64,000 nucleotides of DNA from Bacterioplanoides sp965200585 (GTDB lineage: Bacteria > Pseudomonadota > Gammaproteobacteria > Pseudomonadales > Oceanobacteraceae). Position 1 is the first letter of the stretch; each line of letters starts with the position of its first letter. The notes under the pieces were generated by a model that was not told the origin of the DNA, did not search any database, and saw only the letters and a program-made list of their open reading frames with translations. The stretch lies in assembly GCF_965200585.1 (NCBI RefSeq), contig NZ_OZ241361.1, one strand, 5' to 3'. The position numbers and the translations under genes are program-made. This document shows positions 32,079 through 41,258 of the stretch, piece by piece.

Positions 32079-33490
32079 TTAAGCCGGTACTCCTGTGGAG
32101 TGATGTTCTTATTTTCTTATTGGTGGCAGCACTGTCGTTATTTGTGTTGCAACTGCGTAATAACCCACAAGCGAAAAAGCGCTGGGCCACAGTTTTTCAC
32201 TCAAAGGTGGGACTCTCCAGTTTTATTGTGATTTTGTTTTATGTCGCCATCGCCCTGCTTGATTCGTTGCATTTCCGTGAAGCTCTACCCGCGGTCGATA
32301 CAAAAGCAGATAATGAAACAGCAACGGCGGAGCAAGTTGTTGCTTACGATAATCAGGTCAAATCGGTACTGGATTTAGTGCTGGCGGATGTGGAGAAAAA
32401 TCACGAAAAAACCTACTCCGCTCCCTTCGCGATTTATTCCTTTTCCAAAGAGAACATCACCCTCGACGATGGCAGTGTGATTCGTGATTATCCGCGTTTA
32501 CAACAGGCTGGCAGCCACCTGCAGGATGAAGACGAATTATTAGCCGATATTATCGCCCGCAGTGCTGATGCCATTGCGATGGGTCTACTGATTGCGGTGG
32601 TGATTATTGGTCTGCACTGGTTAGTCACTCGTAACAAACCCTCTCAGGTTCCCTGGAAGGCCGCTTACTGGACCATGGCGCTGATTTGTATTGTCACCAG
32701 CTGGCTACTGGAACTCGGCAGTGTCTATCATATTTTTGGCACCGACAAAGTAGGTCAGGATGTGTTGGTACAAAGTGTCAAAGCCGTTCGTACTGGTGTG
32801 TTAATTGGCACACTGGCAACCCTGCTGACCTTGCCAATCGCCATTATTCTCGGCATCAGCGCCGGTTATTTTAAAGGCTGGGTTGATGATGTGGTGCAGT
32901 ACACCTACATCACCCTGAGTTCTATTCCGGGTATTTTATTGATTGCCGCGTCAGTGTTGTTAATTGATGTGTATATCGAAACCCATGCCGATGAGTTTAA
33001 TCTGACGGCTATTCGTGCTGATTTTAAATTCCTCGCCTTGTGCGCCATTTTAGGTTTAACCAGCTGGACTGGCTTATGCCGCTTATTACGTGCAGAAACG
33101 TTAAAAATTTCGCAACTGGATTATGTACAGGCAGCTCACGCTTTTGGTGTGTCTCACTCTCGTGTGATTGGCAAACATATTCTGCCGAATGTGACTCATA
33201 TTATTTTAATTGCGCTGGTGCTGGATTTCAGTGGCTTCGTATTGGCTGAAGCCGTGTTGTCGTATATTGGAGTGGGCGTTGATGCCAGCATGAGCAGCTG
33301 GGGTAATATGATTAACGCCGCTCGCTCTGAATTATCCCGTGACCCGGTGGTTTGGTGGTCAGTATCATCGGCATTTGTATTTATGTTCAGCCTGGTACTG
33401 GCAGCTAATTTATTCTCGGATCAGGTGCGTAACGCCTTTGATCCACGCTTAGCCAGCAGTACTTCAGATGCCGATCAGGGAGATAAATAA
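32075..33490 (+). CDS. ABC transporter permease (DppC-like), enlarged
   Basis: A 471-residue permease. The C-terminal half has the BPD_transp_1 domain with EAA motif LDYVQAAHAFGVSHSRVIGKHILPN. The N-terminal half contains a membrane helix, then about 100 mainly hydrophilic residues (about 70-170, rich in Asp, Glu and Ala) and two more helices before IFGTDKVGQDVLVQ, the usual start of DppC. It is some 170 residues longer than standard DppC; the extra domain is likely periplasmic. Confidence 0.88.
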   Translation: MIKPVLLWSDVLIFLLVAALSLFVLQLRNNPQAKKRWATVFHSKVGLSSFIVILFYVAIALLDSLHFREALPAVDTKADNETATAEQVVAYDNQVKSVLDLVLADVEKNHEKTYSAPFAIYSFSKENITLDDGSVIRDYPRLQQAGSHLQDEDELLADIIARSADAIAMGLLIAVVIIGLHWLVTRNKPSQVPWKAAYWTMALICIVTSWLLELGSVYHIFGTDKVGQDVLVQSVKAVRTGVLIGTLATLLTLPIAIILGISAGYFKGWVDDVVQYTYITLSSIPGILLIAASVLLIDVYIETHADEFNLTAIRADFKFLALCAILGLTSWTGLCRLLRAETLKISQLDYVQAAHAFGVSHSRVIGKHILPNVTHIILIALVLDFSGFVLAEAVLSYIGVGVDASMSSWGNMINAARSELSRDPVVWWSVSSAFVFMFSLVLAANLFSDQVRNAFDPRLASSTSDADQGDK

Positions 33491-33492
33491 TC

Positions 33493-35091
33493 ATGGCTGT
33501 ATTAACCGTTGAAGATTTATCCATCTCTCTGGAAAACCAGCTTGAAAAAAAGCTGGTTGATAACATCAGCTTTACCATTCAGCAGGGAGAGATCTTTGCG
33601 TTAGTGGGCGAATCCGGCTCAGGAAAATCGTTGACATCACTGGCGATTATGCGCTTGTTAGATGATGCGCTAACCATCAGTGGTGGCCGTATTTTATTAC
33701 GGGATGACAATCTATTTGCTCATACCGAATTACATATGAACCGCATTCGCGGGCGTAAGATTGCGATGATTTTTCAGGAGCCACAAAGCTCGTTAAATCC
33801 GGTACAAACCATCGCGCAACAATTACGCGAAGTGGTGGAATTACATCAGGCCGTGGCAAGCACGGATATTCAGGCACATTTGATCGAACTACTGCACGAA
33901 GTGGGGATTCATGAGCCGGAGAAACGGCTGAACTGGTATCCACATCAGTTATCCGGCGGCCAGAAGCAACGTGTGATGATTGCCATGGCGCTGGCGTGTG
34001 AACCTGAATTATTAATTGCTGACGAGCCCACTACTGCGCTGGACGTGACGATTCAGAAGCAGGTGCTGGAACTCCTTAACAGTCTGCGTAAAAAACGCAA
34101 TTTAAGTGTACTGCTGATTACTCATGATATGGGGGTGGTATATGAAATGGCCGACCGGGTGGCAGTGATGCAGCACGGTGTGATTCTGGAGCAGACTGAC
34201 AGCCAGTCGTTTTTCTCTGATCCACAACATGAATACAGCCGCCGGTTAATTCATTCCTTGCCAAAACAAAATGATTTTTTGGCAAACGAAGAAACCGCCA
34301 AAGAATTATTAAAAATCGACAATTTAAAAGTCTGGTTTCCGCAGAAAAAAGGTCTGCTGCAACGAACCGTTGGCCATACCAAAGCTGTAAATGATATTAG
34401 CTTGTCGATTAACGCCGGGGAAACTCTGGCCTTAGTGGGCGAGTCCGGTTGCGGCAAAACCACCACCGGCAAAGCCATCCTACGCTTAAACCCGATTTAT
34501 GGTGGCGAGTTATATTTCCGCGGTCAACGCATTGATCAACTGTCTCATAAACACTTTATGCCACTGCGGAAAGATATTCAGGTGATCTTTCAGGACCCCT
34601 TCTCATCAATGAATCCACGCATGAGCATTCGTGAAATTATTGAAGAAGGCATGGTGTCATTAGCGGTTGAGAATAACGCTCAGGTTCGTGAACAAACCAT
34701 GCGCGAACTACTGATAAAAGTGGGCATGCTGCCAGAACACTTAGATCGTTATCCACATGAATTTTCCGGCGGTCAGCGCCAGCGTATTGCTATTGCCCGG
34801 GCACTGGCGGTTAACCCGAAACTGATTATTTGTGACGAACCAACCTCAGCACTGGACGTATCTATTCGTGGTCAGGTGTTAGAACTGTTGCGTGAGTTAC
34901 AACAGGAGTTAGGGGTTTCTTATCTGTTTATTACCCACGACTTATCCATTATTCCGCACTTGGCTCATAAGGTTGCGGTGATGAAAGGCGGGCAGATTGT
35001 TGAGCAAGGGGAAACCGAACAGGTAATGCGAGATCCGCAGCATGACTACACCAAAGAGCTGCTGGCGGCAGCGCCGCGAATTGGATCTTAA
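33493..35091 (+). CDS. ABC transporter ATP-binding protein with two NBDs
   Basis: A 532-residue fusion of two ATPase domains equivalent to DppD and DppF. Walker A motifs are GESGSGKS (about residue 40) and GESGCGKT (about residue 318); signatures are LSGGQKQR and FSGGQRQR; Walker B motifs are LLIADEPTTALD and LIICDEPTSALD. Both sites look competent. It is the last gene of the four-gene importer operon, directly behind the permease, with a hairpin after the stop. Confidence 0.94.
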   Translation: MAVLTVEDLSISLENQLEKKLVDNISFTIQQGEIFALVGESGSGKSLTSLAIMRLLDDALTISGGRILLRDDNLFAHTELHMNRIRGRKIAMIFQEPQSSLNPVQTIAQQLREVVELHQAVASTDIQAHLIELLHEVGIHEPEKRLNWYPHQLSGGQKQRVMIAMALACEPELLIADEPTTALDVTIQKQVLELLNSLRKKRNLSVLLITHDMGVVYEMADRVAVMQHGVILEQTDSQSFFSDPQHEYSRRLIHSLPKQNDFLANEETAKELLKIDNLKVWFPQKKGLLQRTVGHTKAVNDISLSINAGETLALVGESGCGKTTTGKAILRLNPIYGGELYFRGQRIDQLSHKHFMPLRKDIQVIFQDPFSSMNPRMSIREIIEEGMVSLAVENNAQVREQTMRELLIKVGMLPEHLDRYPHEFSGGQRQRIAIARALAVNPKLIICDEPTSALDVSIRGQVLELLRELQQELGVSYLFITHDLSIIPHLAHKVAVMKGGQIVEQGETEQVMRDPQHDYTKELLAAAPRIGS

Positions 35092-35097
35092 CTCTTC

Positions 35098-35123
35098 ATT
35101 GAGTGGTTTTCAGACCACTCAAT
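35098..35123 (+). terminator. Hairpin after the ABC operon
   Basis: ATTGAGTGGT and ACCACTCAAT form a 10-bp stem around TTTCAG, seven bases after the ATPase stop codon. The T-run is weak; it may also serve the convergent MAPEG gene. Confidence 0.65.
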
Positions 35124-35146
35124 TAGGTTGCTTATAGCTGGTTACA

Positions 35147-35572
35147 TCACATAACCGCCAGTAAGGCATTAATGGTGAGCCAGAACAGTGGAATATTGGA
35201 TAAAGCAAACAGCACAAAGCGCAACTCGATACGGTTCACCAACGACTGCAACAGACTATGAACAATCCGTAACCCCACATACGCCCAGGCTAGCGTCAGG
35301 TTGGTCCCCGTACCTTCACCAATCAGAGCCAATGAGATTACCAGCGCGTAGAAAATGGTGGGTTGCTCCATCAGGTGATTAAAGTTGTCGGCCTTCCAGC
35401 GCACCGAGGCGGGCAAGCTGTTCATTTGTTCACCGCGCGGTGCATCCGGGTCCATTTTCATCTTAGATTTCTGGATCGCCGGAATACGGGTTGCGTACAT
35501 CCATATCCACATCACCATAGACCAGGCCACCAGGACAAAGACCGGCGTTAAAATTTGAGTATCTGCGTTCAT
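35147..35572 (-). CDS. MAPEG family membrane protein
   Basis: A 141-residue four-helix membrane protein. PRGEQMNSLPASVRWKADNFNHLMEQPTIFYALVIS carries the MAPEG signature with the charged and Asn residues that bind glutathione in eukaryotic members; AWAYVGLRIVHSLLQSLVNRIELRF follows. Bacterial members have mostly unknown roles in lipid or thiol chemistry. No operon partners. Confidence 0.88.
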   Translation of the reverse strand: MNADTQILTPVFVLVAWSMVMWIWMYATRIPAIQKSKMKMDPDAPRGEQMNSLPASVRWKADNFNHLMEQPTIFYALVISLALIGEGTGTNLTLAWAYVGLRIVHSLLQSLVNRIELRFVLFALSNIPLFWLTINALLAVM

Positions 35573-35592
35573 AAGTTATTTCTCTTTATTGT

Positions 35593-35640
35593 TATTAAAG
35601 AAGGTATAGCTATTAAAGACGTAGCTATTAAAGGGTTAGC
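35593..35640. repeat. TATTAAAG...TAGC tandem repeat
   Basis: TATTAAAGACGTAGC (35611-35625) and TATTAAAGGGTTAGC (35626-35640) are 15-bp tandem units, preceded by a related 18-bp unit TATTAAAGAAGGTATAGC at 35593. It lies just upstream of the MAPEG gene in its promoter region. The remaining 278-bp gap shows nothing else. Confidence 0.6.
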
Positions 35641-35850
35641 GAACAACCTGAGCATATAAAAGCCTGTATGACGAAACAATGACCTACTTTTGCTCAGATG
35701 GAACACTCTATCTTTTAATACCCCGGTAACCATCGCCTTAATTTGGCACGAATGGCCTGTTTAAAGCGAATATTTCAAGCCATAATCCGGTAATATTTTT
35801 CTCAGTAATTAATTCTCCGTCATTGCGGAGCAGAGACACAGGACACCACT

Positions 35851-36984
35851 ATGACCCAAAACACCGCTACGACGCATAACCCTGCTTTATTTCAGCCCAT
35901 CGAACTGGGCCCGCTATCCCTGAAAAACCGCATTGTCATGGCGCCCATGACCCGTACCTACTCGCCGGGCAATGTTCCGAATGACATGGTGACTAAATAT
36001 TATGAACGCCGTGCTGAGAATGAAGTTGGCCTGATCATTACCGAAGGTACCTGCGTTGGTCATAAAGCGGCGAATGGTTATGCCCGGGTTCCGTTTATTT
36101 ATGGTGAAGAGGCGCTGGCCGGTTGGAAAAAAGTGGTTGATGCCGTACATGCAAAAGGCGGAAAGATTGCGCCGCAGCTTTGGCATGTGGGTGCCATTCG
36201 TAAAGAAGGGGTTGAGCCGGATACTTCAGTTCCGGGCTATAGCCCATCAGGCCTGGTTAAACCGGGAAAAGAAAGTGGCGTAGCCATGACTCAGGACGAT
36301 ATTAACGAGGTGGTCGAAGCCTTTGCTCAGGCCGCAGCCGATGCTCAGAAAGTTGGCTTTGATGCCGTTGAAGTACACGGCGCACACGGCTATCTGGTTG
36401 ACCAGTTTTTCTGGGAAGGCACTAACCAGCGGGAAGACCAATACGGTGGTGACCTGGTGGCCCGTACCCGGTTTGCCTGTGAAATTGTTGCTGCTATTCG
36501 TGAGCGTGTAGGCGAAGACTATCCGATTATTTTCCGCTTTTCTCAGTGGAAGCAACAAGACTACGACGCTCGCCTGGCAGAAACACCAGAAGAATTAGAA
36601 GCCTTCCTGAAACCTCTGGTGGAAGCGGGTGTGGATATCTTCCATTGCTCGACCCGCCGCTTCTGGGAAAAAGAATTCGAGGGCTCGGATATGAACCTGG
36701 CTGGCTGGACCAAAAAACTCACCGGCAAACCAGCAATTACAGTTGGTAGCGTTGGTTTAAATACATCCTTTATTGACGAAGAAAAACGCGACATGATTGA
36801 TGCCTCCGGTGTGCAAACTGCCTCTTTTGAGGAGTTAAATCAACGCGTGGATGATAACGAATTTGAGCTGGTCGCCGTTGGCCGGGCGTTATTACAAGAC
36901 CCGGAATGGGTATTAAAAGTTAAAGATGGCCGCTACGACGAGCTGGAAGATTATTCCAAACAATCGCTGATGCAACTGGTGTAA
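35851..36984 (+). CDS. NADH:flavin oxidoreductase (old yellow enzyme family)
   Basis: A 377-residue FMN-dependent TIM-barrel enzyme: LFQPIELGPLSLKNRIVMAPMTR, GLIITEGTCVG, IAPQLWHVGA and VHGAHGYLVDQFFWEGTNQR, which carries the substrate-binding His pair. VAVGRALLQDPEWVLKVKDG ends the FMN site. Such enzymes reduce activated alkenes or related xenobiotics with NAD(P)H. Stands alone; substrate not predictable. Confidence 0.9.
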   Translation: MTQNTATTHNPALFQPIELGPLSLKNRIVMAPMTRTYSPGNVPNDMVTKYYERRAENEVGLIITEGTCVGHKAANGYARVPFIYGEEALAGWKKVVDAVHAKGGKIAPQLWHVGAIRKEGVEPDTSVPGYSPSGLVKPGKESGVAMTQDDINEVVEAFAQAAADAQKVGFDAVEVHGAHGYLVDQFFWEGTNQREDQYGGDLVARTRFACEIVAAIRERVGEDYPIIFRFSQWKQQDYDARLAETPEELEAFLKPLVEAGVDIFHCSTRRFWEKEFEGSDMNLAGWTKKLTGKPAITVGSVGLNTSFIDEEKRDMIDASGVQTASFEELNQRVDDNEFELVAVGRALLQDPEWVLKVKDGRYDELEDYSKQSLMQLV

Positions 36985-37013
36985 TTCAGCCTCAGAGCAC
37001 TTCAGCTGTATTC

Positions 37014-37128
37014 GTGCCTGTTAACAGGCACTGGCAAGTTCTGGTTTCCCACCGCCAGGTGGGAAGCTGGATCTCTCCTCATACGCCATCTCCTTAAACG
37101 CCATCCCCTTAAACGCCGTCAGCTCAAC
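37014..37128. repeat. Palindrome and 15-bp tandem repeats
   Basis: GTGCCTGTTAACAGGCAC (37015-37032) is a perfect palindrome sharing its 14-bp centre with the one at about 17269-17282. A TTTCCCACC/GGTGGGAA hairpin follows. At 37084-37128 three 15-bp units occur: CGCCATCTCCTTAAA, CGCCATCCCCTTAAA and the weaker CGCCGTCAGCTCAAC. The palindrome may terminate the flavin oxidoreductase transcript. Confidence 0.6.
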
Positions 37129-37199
37129 GTTGCAAATCAGGGGTCAAGATCTAGACTTTTATTCTATTCAAACTGATTAATTGCAATACAGGCACTGCT

Positions 37200-38669
37200 T
37201 TGCAGACAATAAAACTCAATATTGCGGCTGCCGTCAGCTACTTTCTCGTCTCGTATGCGACCGAATGGTGGGCAGAAACCTTAGCTGTCTGGCCTGCTGC
37301 AGGGCTGGCGTTAGCTGGCCTGATGATTTTTGGAAAACGCATCTGGCCCGGACTTTGGGTTGGGGCTTTTGCATCGGCATTAACACACTTCAGCCCCGCT
37401 GAGTATTCAGCTTCCCCTTATGTATTTATGGTTCCTTTTTTAGCGGCTTGCGGTAACACAGCAGCAGCTCTGCTGGCTAATCGGGTATCACCTGCTCAGT
37501 TTTTCGATCATGAAAACGATGAAGAATTTCATAAAAAAGCAGGGCGTTATTTATCAGCTGTACTCATATTAGGCATTATCTCGTCACTGGTTGGTATCAG
37601 CAGCTATACCCTGTTATACCAGCCGGTATCTTCAGGCTTCTGGCTCTCAATGGTTGGCTGGCTGACCGCTGATGTTGCCGGAGTCATTACCTTCACGCCT
37701 TTTCTGTATTTGTTATACCGCCATCGGTTTCAGAGTTTACAACGACTGCTTTCTCCGGAAGGGCTGGCAATCCTGTTGGTCATCACTCTGATAGGGTATT
37801 TTGTGTATGGCCCGGGCTATCAACAAGAAGTATATGTATTCCTGCAGCCATCGTTGATTTTTATTCCTCTGTTGTGGGCGGTATTACGCAAACCTCAACT
37901 GCCATTGGCATTTCTGAATTTATTCTTTTTTCTGTTAGCGTGGTGGGGAACAGCTTCGGGATACGGTTACTTCTCTCACTTTTTTGATCGCGGAAGCCTG
38001 ACAGCAATGCAGGTAATGCTGTGTTCTTCTCTGTTAAGCATTCAGATGCTGGAATTATTGCTGGCTCAGCGCCGTCATGAGTTATTACAACAACATGAAA
38101 AACTCAAACAAACGGTGAAAGCACGCACACTGGAATTAGAGCAGGCTAAACAAGCTGCCGAGTCACTGGCACGTACGGATGTCATGACAGGGTTAAACAA
38201 CCGGCGGGCTTTTTTTGAGTTTGGATCATTAATCGAAAAAAACAGCAAACGTCATCAGCATTGCTTTTCGGTGTTAATGATTGATATTGATAAGTTTAAA
38301 CAAGTGAATGATCAATTCGGTCACGACATCGGTGATATAACTATTATATCGCTCGCTCAGTGCATCAAAGAAACCGTCCGTGACTCGGATATTGCAGCTC
38401 GTATTGGTGGCGAAGAGTTCGCCGTGATTCTGCCAGAATCATCCGTTGAAAATGCCCTGGAATATGCCACCCGAATACAGCAGCGTATTGCCCAAGAGCG
38501 CATTACAACACCGCAACAAAGCTTTACCTATACCGTGAGCATCGGCATTGCCGCATTTAAAAACATGAGTGATACCCTTAACTCGGTATTGAAACGATCC
38601 GATGATGCGCTTTATCAGGCAAAATCTGATGGTCGCAACTGCATACGCTCAATTCCTTCGACTCATTAA
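37200..38669 (+). CDS. Diguanylate cyclase with MASE1 sensor
   Basis: A 489-residue membrane protein. Residues 1-290 hold about eight helices of the MASE1 type (ATEWWAETLAVWPAAGLALAGLMIFGKRIWPGLWVGAF). A short coiled coil (about 295-325) leads to a GGDEF domain with DIDKFKQVNDQFGHDIGD and the active RIGGEEF motif. An RDSD inhibitory site precedes it by five residues. The start is the TTG at 37200; no strong ribosome-binding site is visible. Confidence 0.88.
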   Translation: MQTIKLNIAAAVSYFLVSYATEWWAETLAVWPAAGLALAGLMIFGKRIWPGLWVGAFASALTHFSPAEYSASPYVFMVPFLAACGNTAAALLANRVSPAQFFDHENDEEFHKKAGRYLSAVLILGIISSLVGISSYTLLYQPVSSGFWLSMVGWLTADVAGVITFTPFLYLLYRHRFQSLQRLLSPEGLAILLVITLIGYFVYGPGYQQEVYVFLQPSLIFIPLLWAVLRKPQLPLAFLNLFFFLLAWWGTASGYGYFSHFFDRGSLTAMQVMLCSSLLSIQMLELLLAQRRHELLQQHEKLKQTVKARTLELEQAKQAAESLARTDVMTGLNNRRAFFEFGSLIEKNSKRHQHCFSVLMIDIDKFKQVNDQFGHDIGDITIISLAQCIKETVRDSDIAARIGGEEFAVILPESSVENALEYATRIQQRIAQERITTPQQSFTYTVSIGIAAFKNMSDTLNSVLKRSDDALYQAKSDGRNCIRSIPSTH

Positions 38670-38816
38670 CCCTGCCAGGAACTAAAGGTCTGGCGATTAT
38701 CCGGAACCTTTTTCTGCCGGGCTGATCCTAAAAACGCGCTAACGTCACTCTGCGATAACAACGCCTGAAGCAAAAATCACAATATCAAGGCCGAAAATAA
38801 TACGAGGGAGTCCACC

Positions 38817-40322
38817 ATGATGAATAACTTTACCGAAACCTGGCTGTTTACACTGCTGGAAGTCATGTCTGTGGTGCTGGTCACGCTGATTGGCATTGCC
38901 TTGTTGGCGGTGGTTGTGATGTACATTCGTGATGTGACCCAAACCGAACAAACCATCCGTCGTAATTACCCGGTGATTGGCCGCTTTCGTTATGCCTTCG
39001 AACATATGGGCGAGTTCTTTCGCCAATACTTTTTTGCCATGGATCGGGAAGAGCTGCCTTTTAACCGGGCGGAACGTTCATGGGTGTATCGTGCCGCGAA
39101 AAATGTCGACAGCACCATCGCCTTTGGCTCAACCCGGGATCTGCGTCCGGCCGGATCGGTATATTTTGTCAATTGCCCCTACCCAACACTGGGTCAGGAT
39201 GCGGTTGCTACCTCAACGGTGACAATTGGTGAATATTGTCGTACTCCCTATCAAACCGACTCACTGATTAATATTTCCGGCATGAGCTATGGTGCGCTCT
39301 CCATACCTGCAGTACGGGCGTTATCGAAAGGCGCAAAAGCCTCTGGCTGTTGGATGAATACCGGCGAAGGTGGATTATCGCCCTATCATCTGGAAGGCGG
39401 AGCCGATATCGTCTTTCAGATTGGCACCGCTAAATTTGGCGTTCGTGACAATGACGGTCAGCTCAGCGATAACAAACTGAAAGAAGTTGCCGCGCATGAG
39501 CAGGTCAGAATGTTTGAGATCAAACTCAGCCAGGGAGCGAAGCCCGGTAAAGGCGGTATTTTACCCGGTGCCAAAGTCACCGAAGAAATTGCCCGTATTC
39601 GTGCGATTAATGTTGGCGAAGATGCCATCAGCCCCAACCGTCACCCGGATATTAATAACAGCGGCGAATTACTCGATATGATCGCCCGTGTGCGTGAAGT
39701 AACGGGCAAGCCGGTTGGTTTTAAAGCTGTGATTGGCGCTTATGGCTGGCTCGATACCTTATTTGAAGCCATCAAAGAACGTGGCATTGAATCAGCGCCG
39801 GATTTTATCACCATCGACGGCGCTGATGGCGGCACCGGTGCAGCACCACAAAGCCTGATGGACTATCTTGGTATGCCGCTACAGGAAAGCCTGCCGATGG
39901 TGATTGATATGCTCAACCGCCATGGTCTGAAACAACGCATTAAAGTCGTTGCCTCCGGCAAGTTAATTACCCCATCGGGTGTCGCCTGGGCCTTAGCGGT
40001 AGGCGCCGATTTTGTTACCAGTGCCCGTGGTTTTATGTTTTCACTGGGCTGTATTCAGGCACTCCAGTGTAATAAAAATACCTGCCCAACAGGCATCACC
40101 ACACATAATAAAAAATTACAACGCGGCTTAAACCCGGAAGATAAGTCTGTCCGTGTTGCGAGTTATGTGACCAATATGAAATATGAGGTCGGCATTATTG
40201 CGCACTCTTGTGGTGTTAAAGAGCCACGGCAGCTGAAGCGTTACCATGCCCGGGTCAGGCAGGATAATGGCAAAAGTATTCCGTTGGATGAACTGTATCC
40301 GGATCAGTCATCATCTACCTGA
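38817..40322 (+). CDS. FMN-binding glutamate synthase family protein
   Basis: A 501-residue protein with one N-terminal membrane helix (about 10-38) and a Glu_synthase FMN domain: NISGMSYGALSIPAVRALSKGA, NTGEGGLSPYH, GAKPGKGGILPGAKVTEEIA, ITIDGADGGTGAAPQSLMD and CNKNTCPTGITTH, which gives the 3Fe-4S cysteines. There is no amidotransferase domain, so it is not a complete glutamate synthase. The electron partner is unknown. Stands alone before the redox operon. Confidence 0.88.
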   Translation: MMNNFTETWLFTLLEVMSVVLVTLIGIALLAVVVMYIRDVTQTEQTIRRNYPVIGRFRYAFEHMGEFFRQYFFAMDREELPFNRAERSWVYRAAKNVDSTIAFGSTRDLRPAGSVYFVNCPYPTLGQDAVATSTVTIGEYCRTPYQTDSLINISGMSYGALSIPAVRALSKGAKASGCWMNTGEGGLSPYHLEGGADIVFQIGTAKFGVRDNDGQLSDNKLKEVAAHEQVRMFEIKLSQGAKPGKGGILPGAKVTEEIARIRAINVGEDAISPNRHPDINNSGELLDMIARVREVTGKPVGFKAVIGAYGWLDTLFEAIKERGIESAPDFITIDGADGGTGAAPQSLMDYLGMPLQESLPMVIDMLNRHGLKQRIKVVASGKLITPSGVAWALAVGADFVTSARGFMFSLGCIQALQCNKNTCPTGITTHNKKLQRGLNPEDKSVRVASYVTNMKYEVGIIAHSCGVKEPRQLKRYHARVRQDNGKSIPLDELYPDQSSST

Positions 40323-40424
40323 CCTTGAGATTAATGCTGCCGAAGTTCAGGCAACCATATTCTCCATACAACATAATGGTATGAAGAATATGATACGCCG
40401 CACTCTTTTCTCTTTAAGCAAGGG

Positions 40425-40850
40425 TTAAGCCATTGCTGCTTCGGCTTCTTTTTGCGCAACAATCATCACGTCTGCCAGCAGGGTATAGACATCGGTCCAT
40501 GCGCCTTTTACCTCGTCGGTGAACGCATCACCTAAGCCTTGCTCTAGTGTCCATAACAGCGCCGAGCCAACCGTGGCGTAATGGGCTTCTTTAACTCCGT
40601 AACCCACATGGCGGGCACCAAGGTTTTTAACCGCAGGAACAATACTGTCGAGATCGGTTAAACCTCGTACCGCAATACCAATCATTTTCATCAGTTTGGC
40701 ACCCTGCTCAGTCATATCCCCTTTAAATAAAGGTTTTAATGCCGGATCAAGTTCAAACAAACGGCCATAAAATAATTCTGCGGCTTTATCTGCAATAGGT
40801 TCAACCATGGCAAAGGTATCCTGAACCGCGGTAATTTTGCTTGCTTCCAT
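40425..40850 (-). CDS. Single-domain globin
   Basis: A 141-residue globin. Tyr28 (LFYGRLF) fits B10, Phe42 (LKPLFKG) fits CD1, and His81 (GARHVGYGV) is the proximal haem ligand, as in Vitreoscilla-type haemoglobin. GSALLWTLEQGLGDAFTDEV matches the G/H helices. There is no reductase domain. Such globins bind oxygen or nitric oxide. It is the last gene of a five-gene operon of redox proteins, 81 bases after the cytochrome c gene, which suggests a role in gas binding or NO detoxification (inference). Confidence 0.88.
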   Translation of the reverse strand: MEASKITAVQDTFAMVEPIADKAAELFYGRLFELDPALKPLFKGDMTEQGAKLMKMIGIAVRGLTDLDSIVPAVKNLGARHVGYGVKEAHYATVGSALLWTLEQGLGDAFTDEVKGAWTDVYTLLADVMIVAQKEAEAAMA

Positions 40851-40931
40851 CGTCTTATCCTCTCATCAGTATGATGTGGTTTTTCGTTACTGCACTTTTA
40901 TTAACGGCATTTGTATTTACAGCGCTGTCGT

Positions 40932-41234
40932 TTATTCGACCTTAGAAACCATATAGTCGACAGCCAGGCGCACTTCATCGTCACTTAATGCCGGATTTCC
41001 GCCACGAGCCGGCATATCACCCCAGCCTTCCAATGCGTGTTGATACAAGCTGTCTTTGCCACGTACCAATCGTTTATCCCAGGCAGCCTGATTGCCAATC
41101 ACAGGCGCCCCGGCCAACCCGGTTGAATGACAAACCTTGCAGGTGTCTTCCCAAATAGCCTGACCAGGATGTGGTGCCTGAGAACAGGCACCACATGCGA
41201 GAATCAAAGGCAACATAAACCGATGTTTTGTCAT
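40932..41234 (-). CDS. Small cytochrome c (c5-like)
   Basis: A 100-residue protein with an N-terminal export signal (about residues 1-18) that may end in a lipobox-like LILAC, and one haem site CKVCH near residue 32. GDMPARGGNPALSDDEVRLAVDYM carries the distal Met and the C-terminal helix of c5-type cytochromes. It probably shuttles electrons in the periplasm between partners encoded alongside. Confidence 0.85.
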   Translation of the reverse strand: MTKHRFMLPLILACGACSQAPHPGQAIWEDTCKVCHSTGLAGAPVIGNQAAWDKRLVRGKDSLYQHALEGWGDMPARGGNPALSDDEVRLAVDYMVSKVE

Positions 41235-41258
41235 TGTGATTCTCCTGATTAATCCGGC

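Noticed and set aside
40323..40424. CATACAACATAATGGTATG-like repeat after the FMN-binding gene as a terminator
   Set aside because: No stable stem with a T-run; left unannotated.
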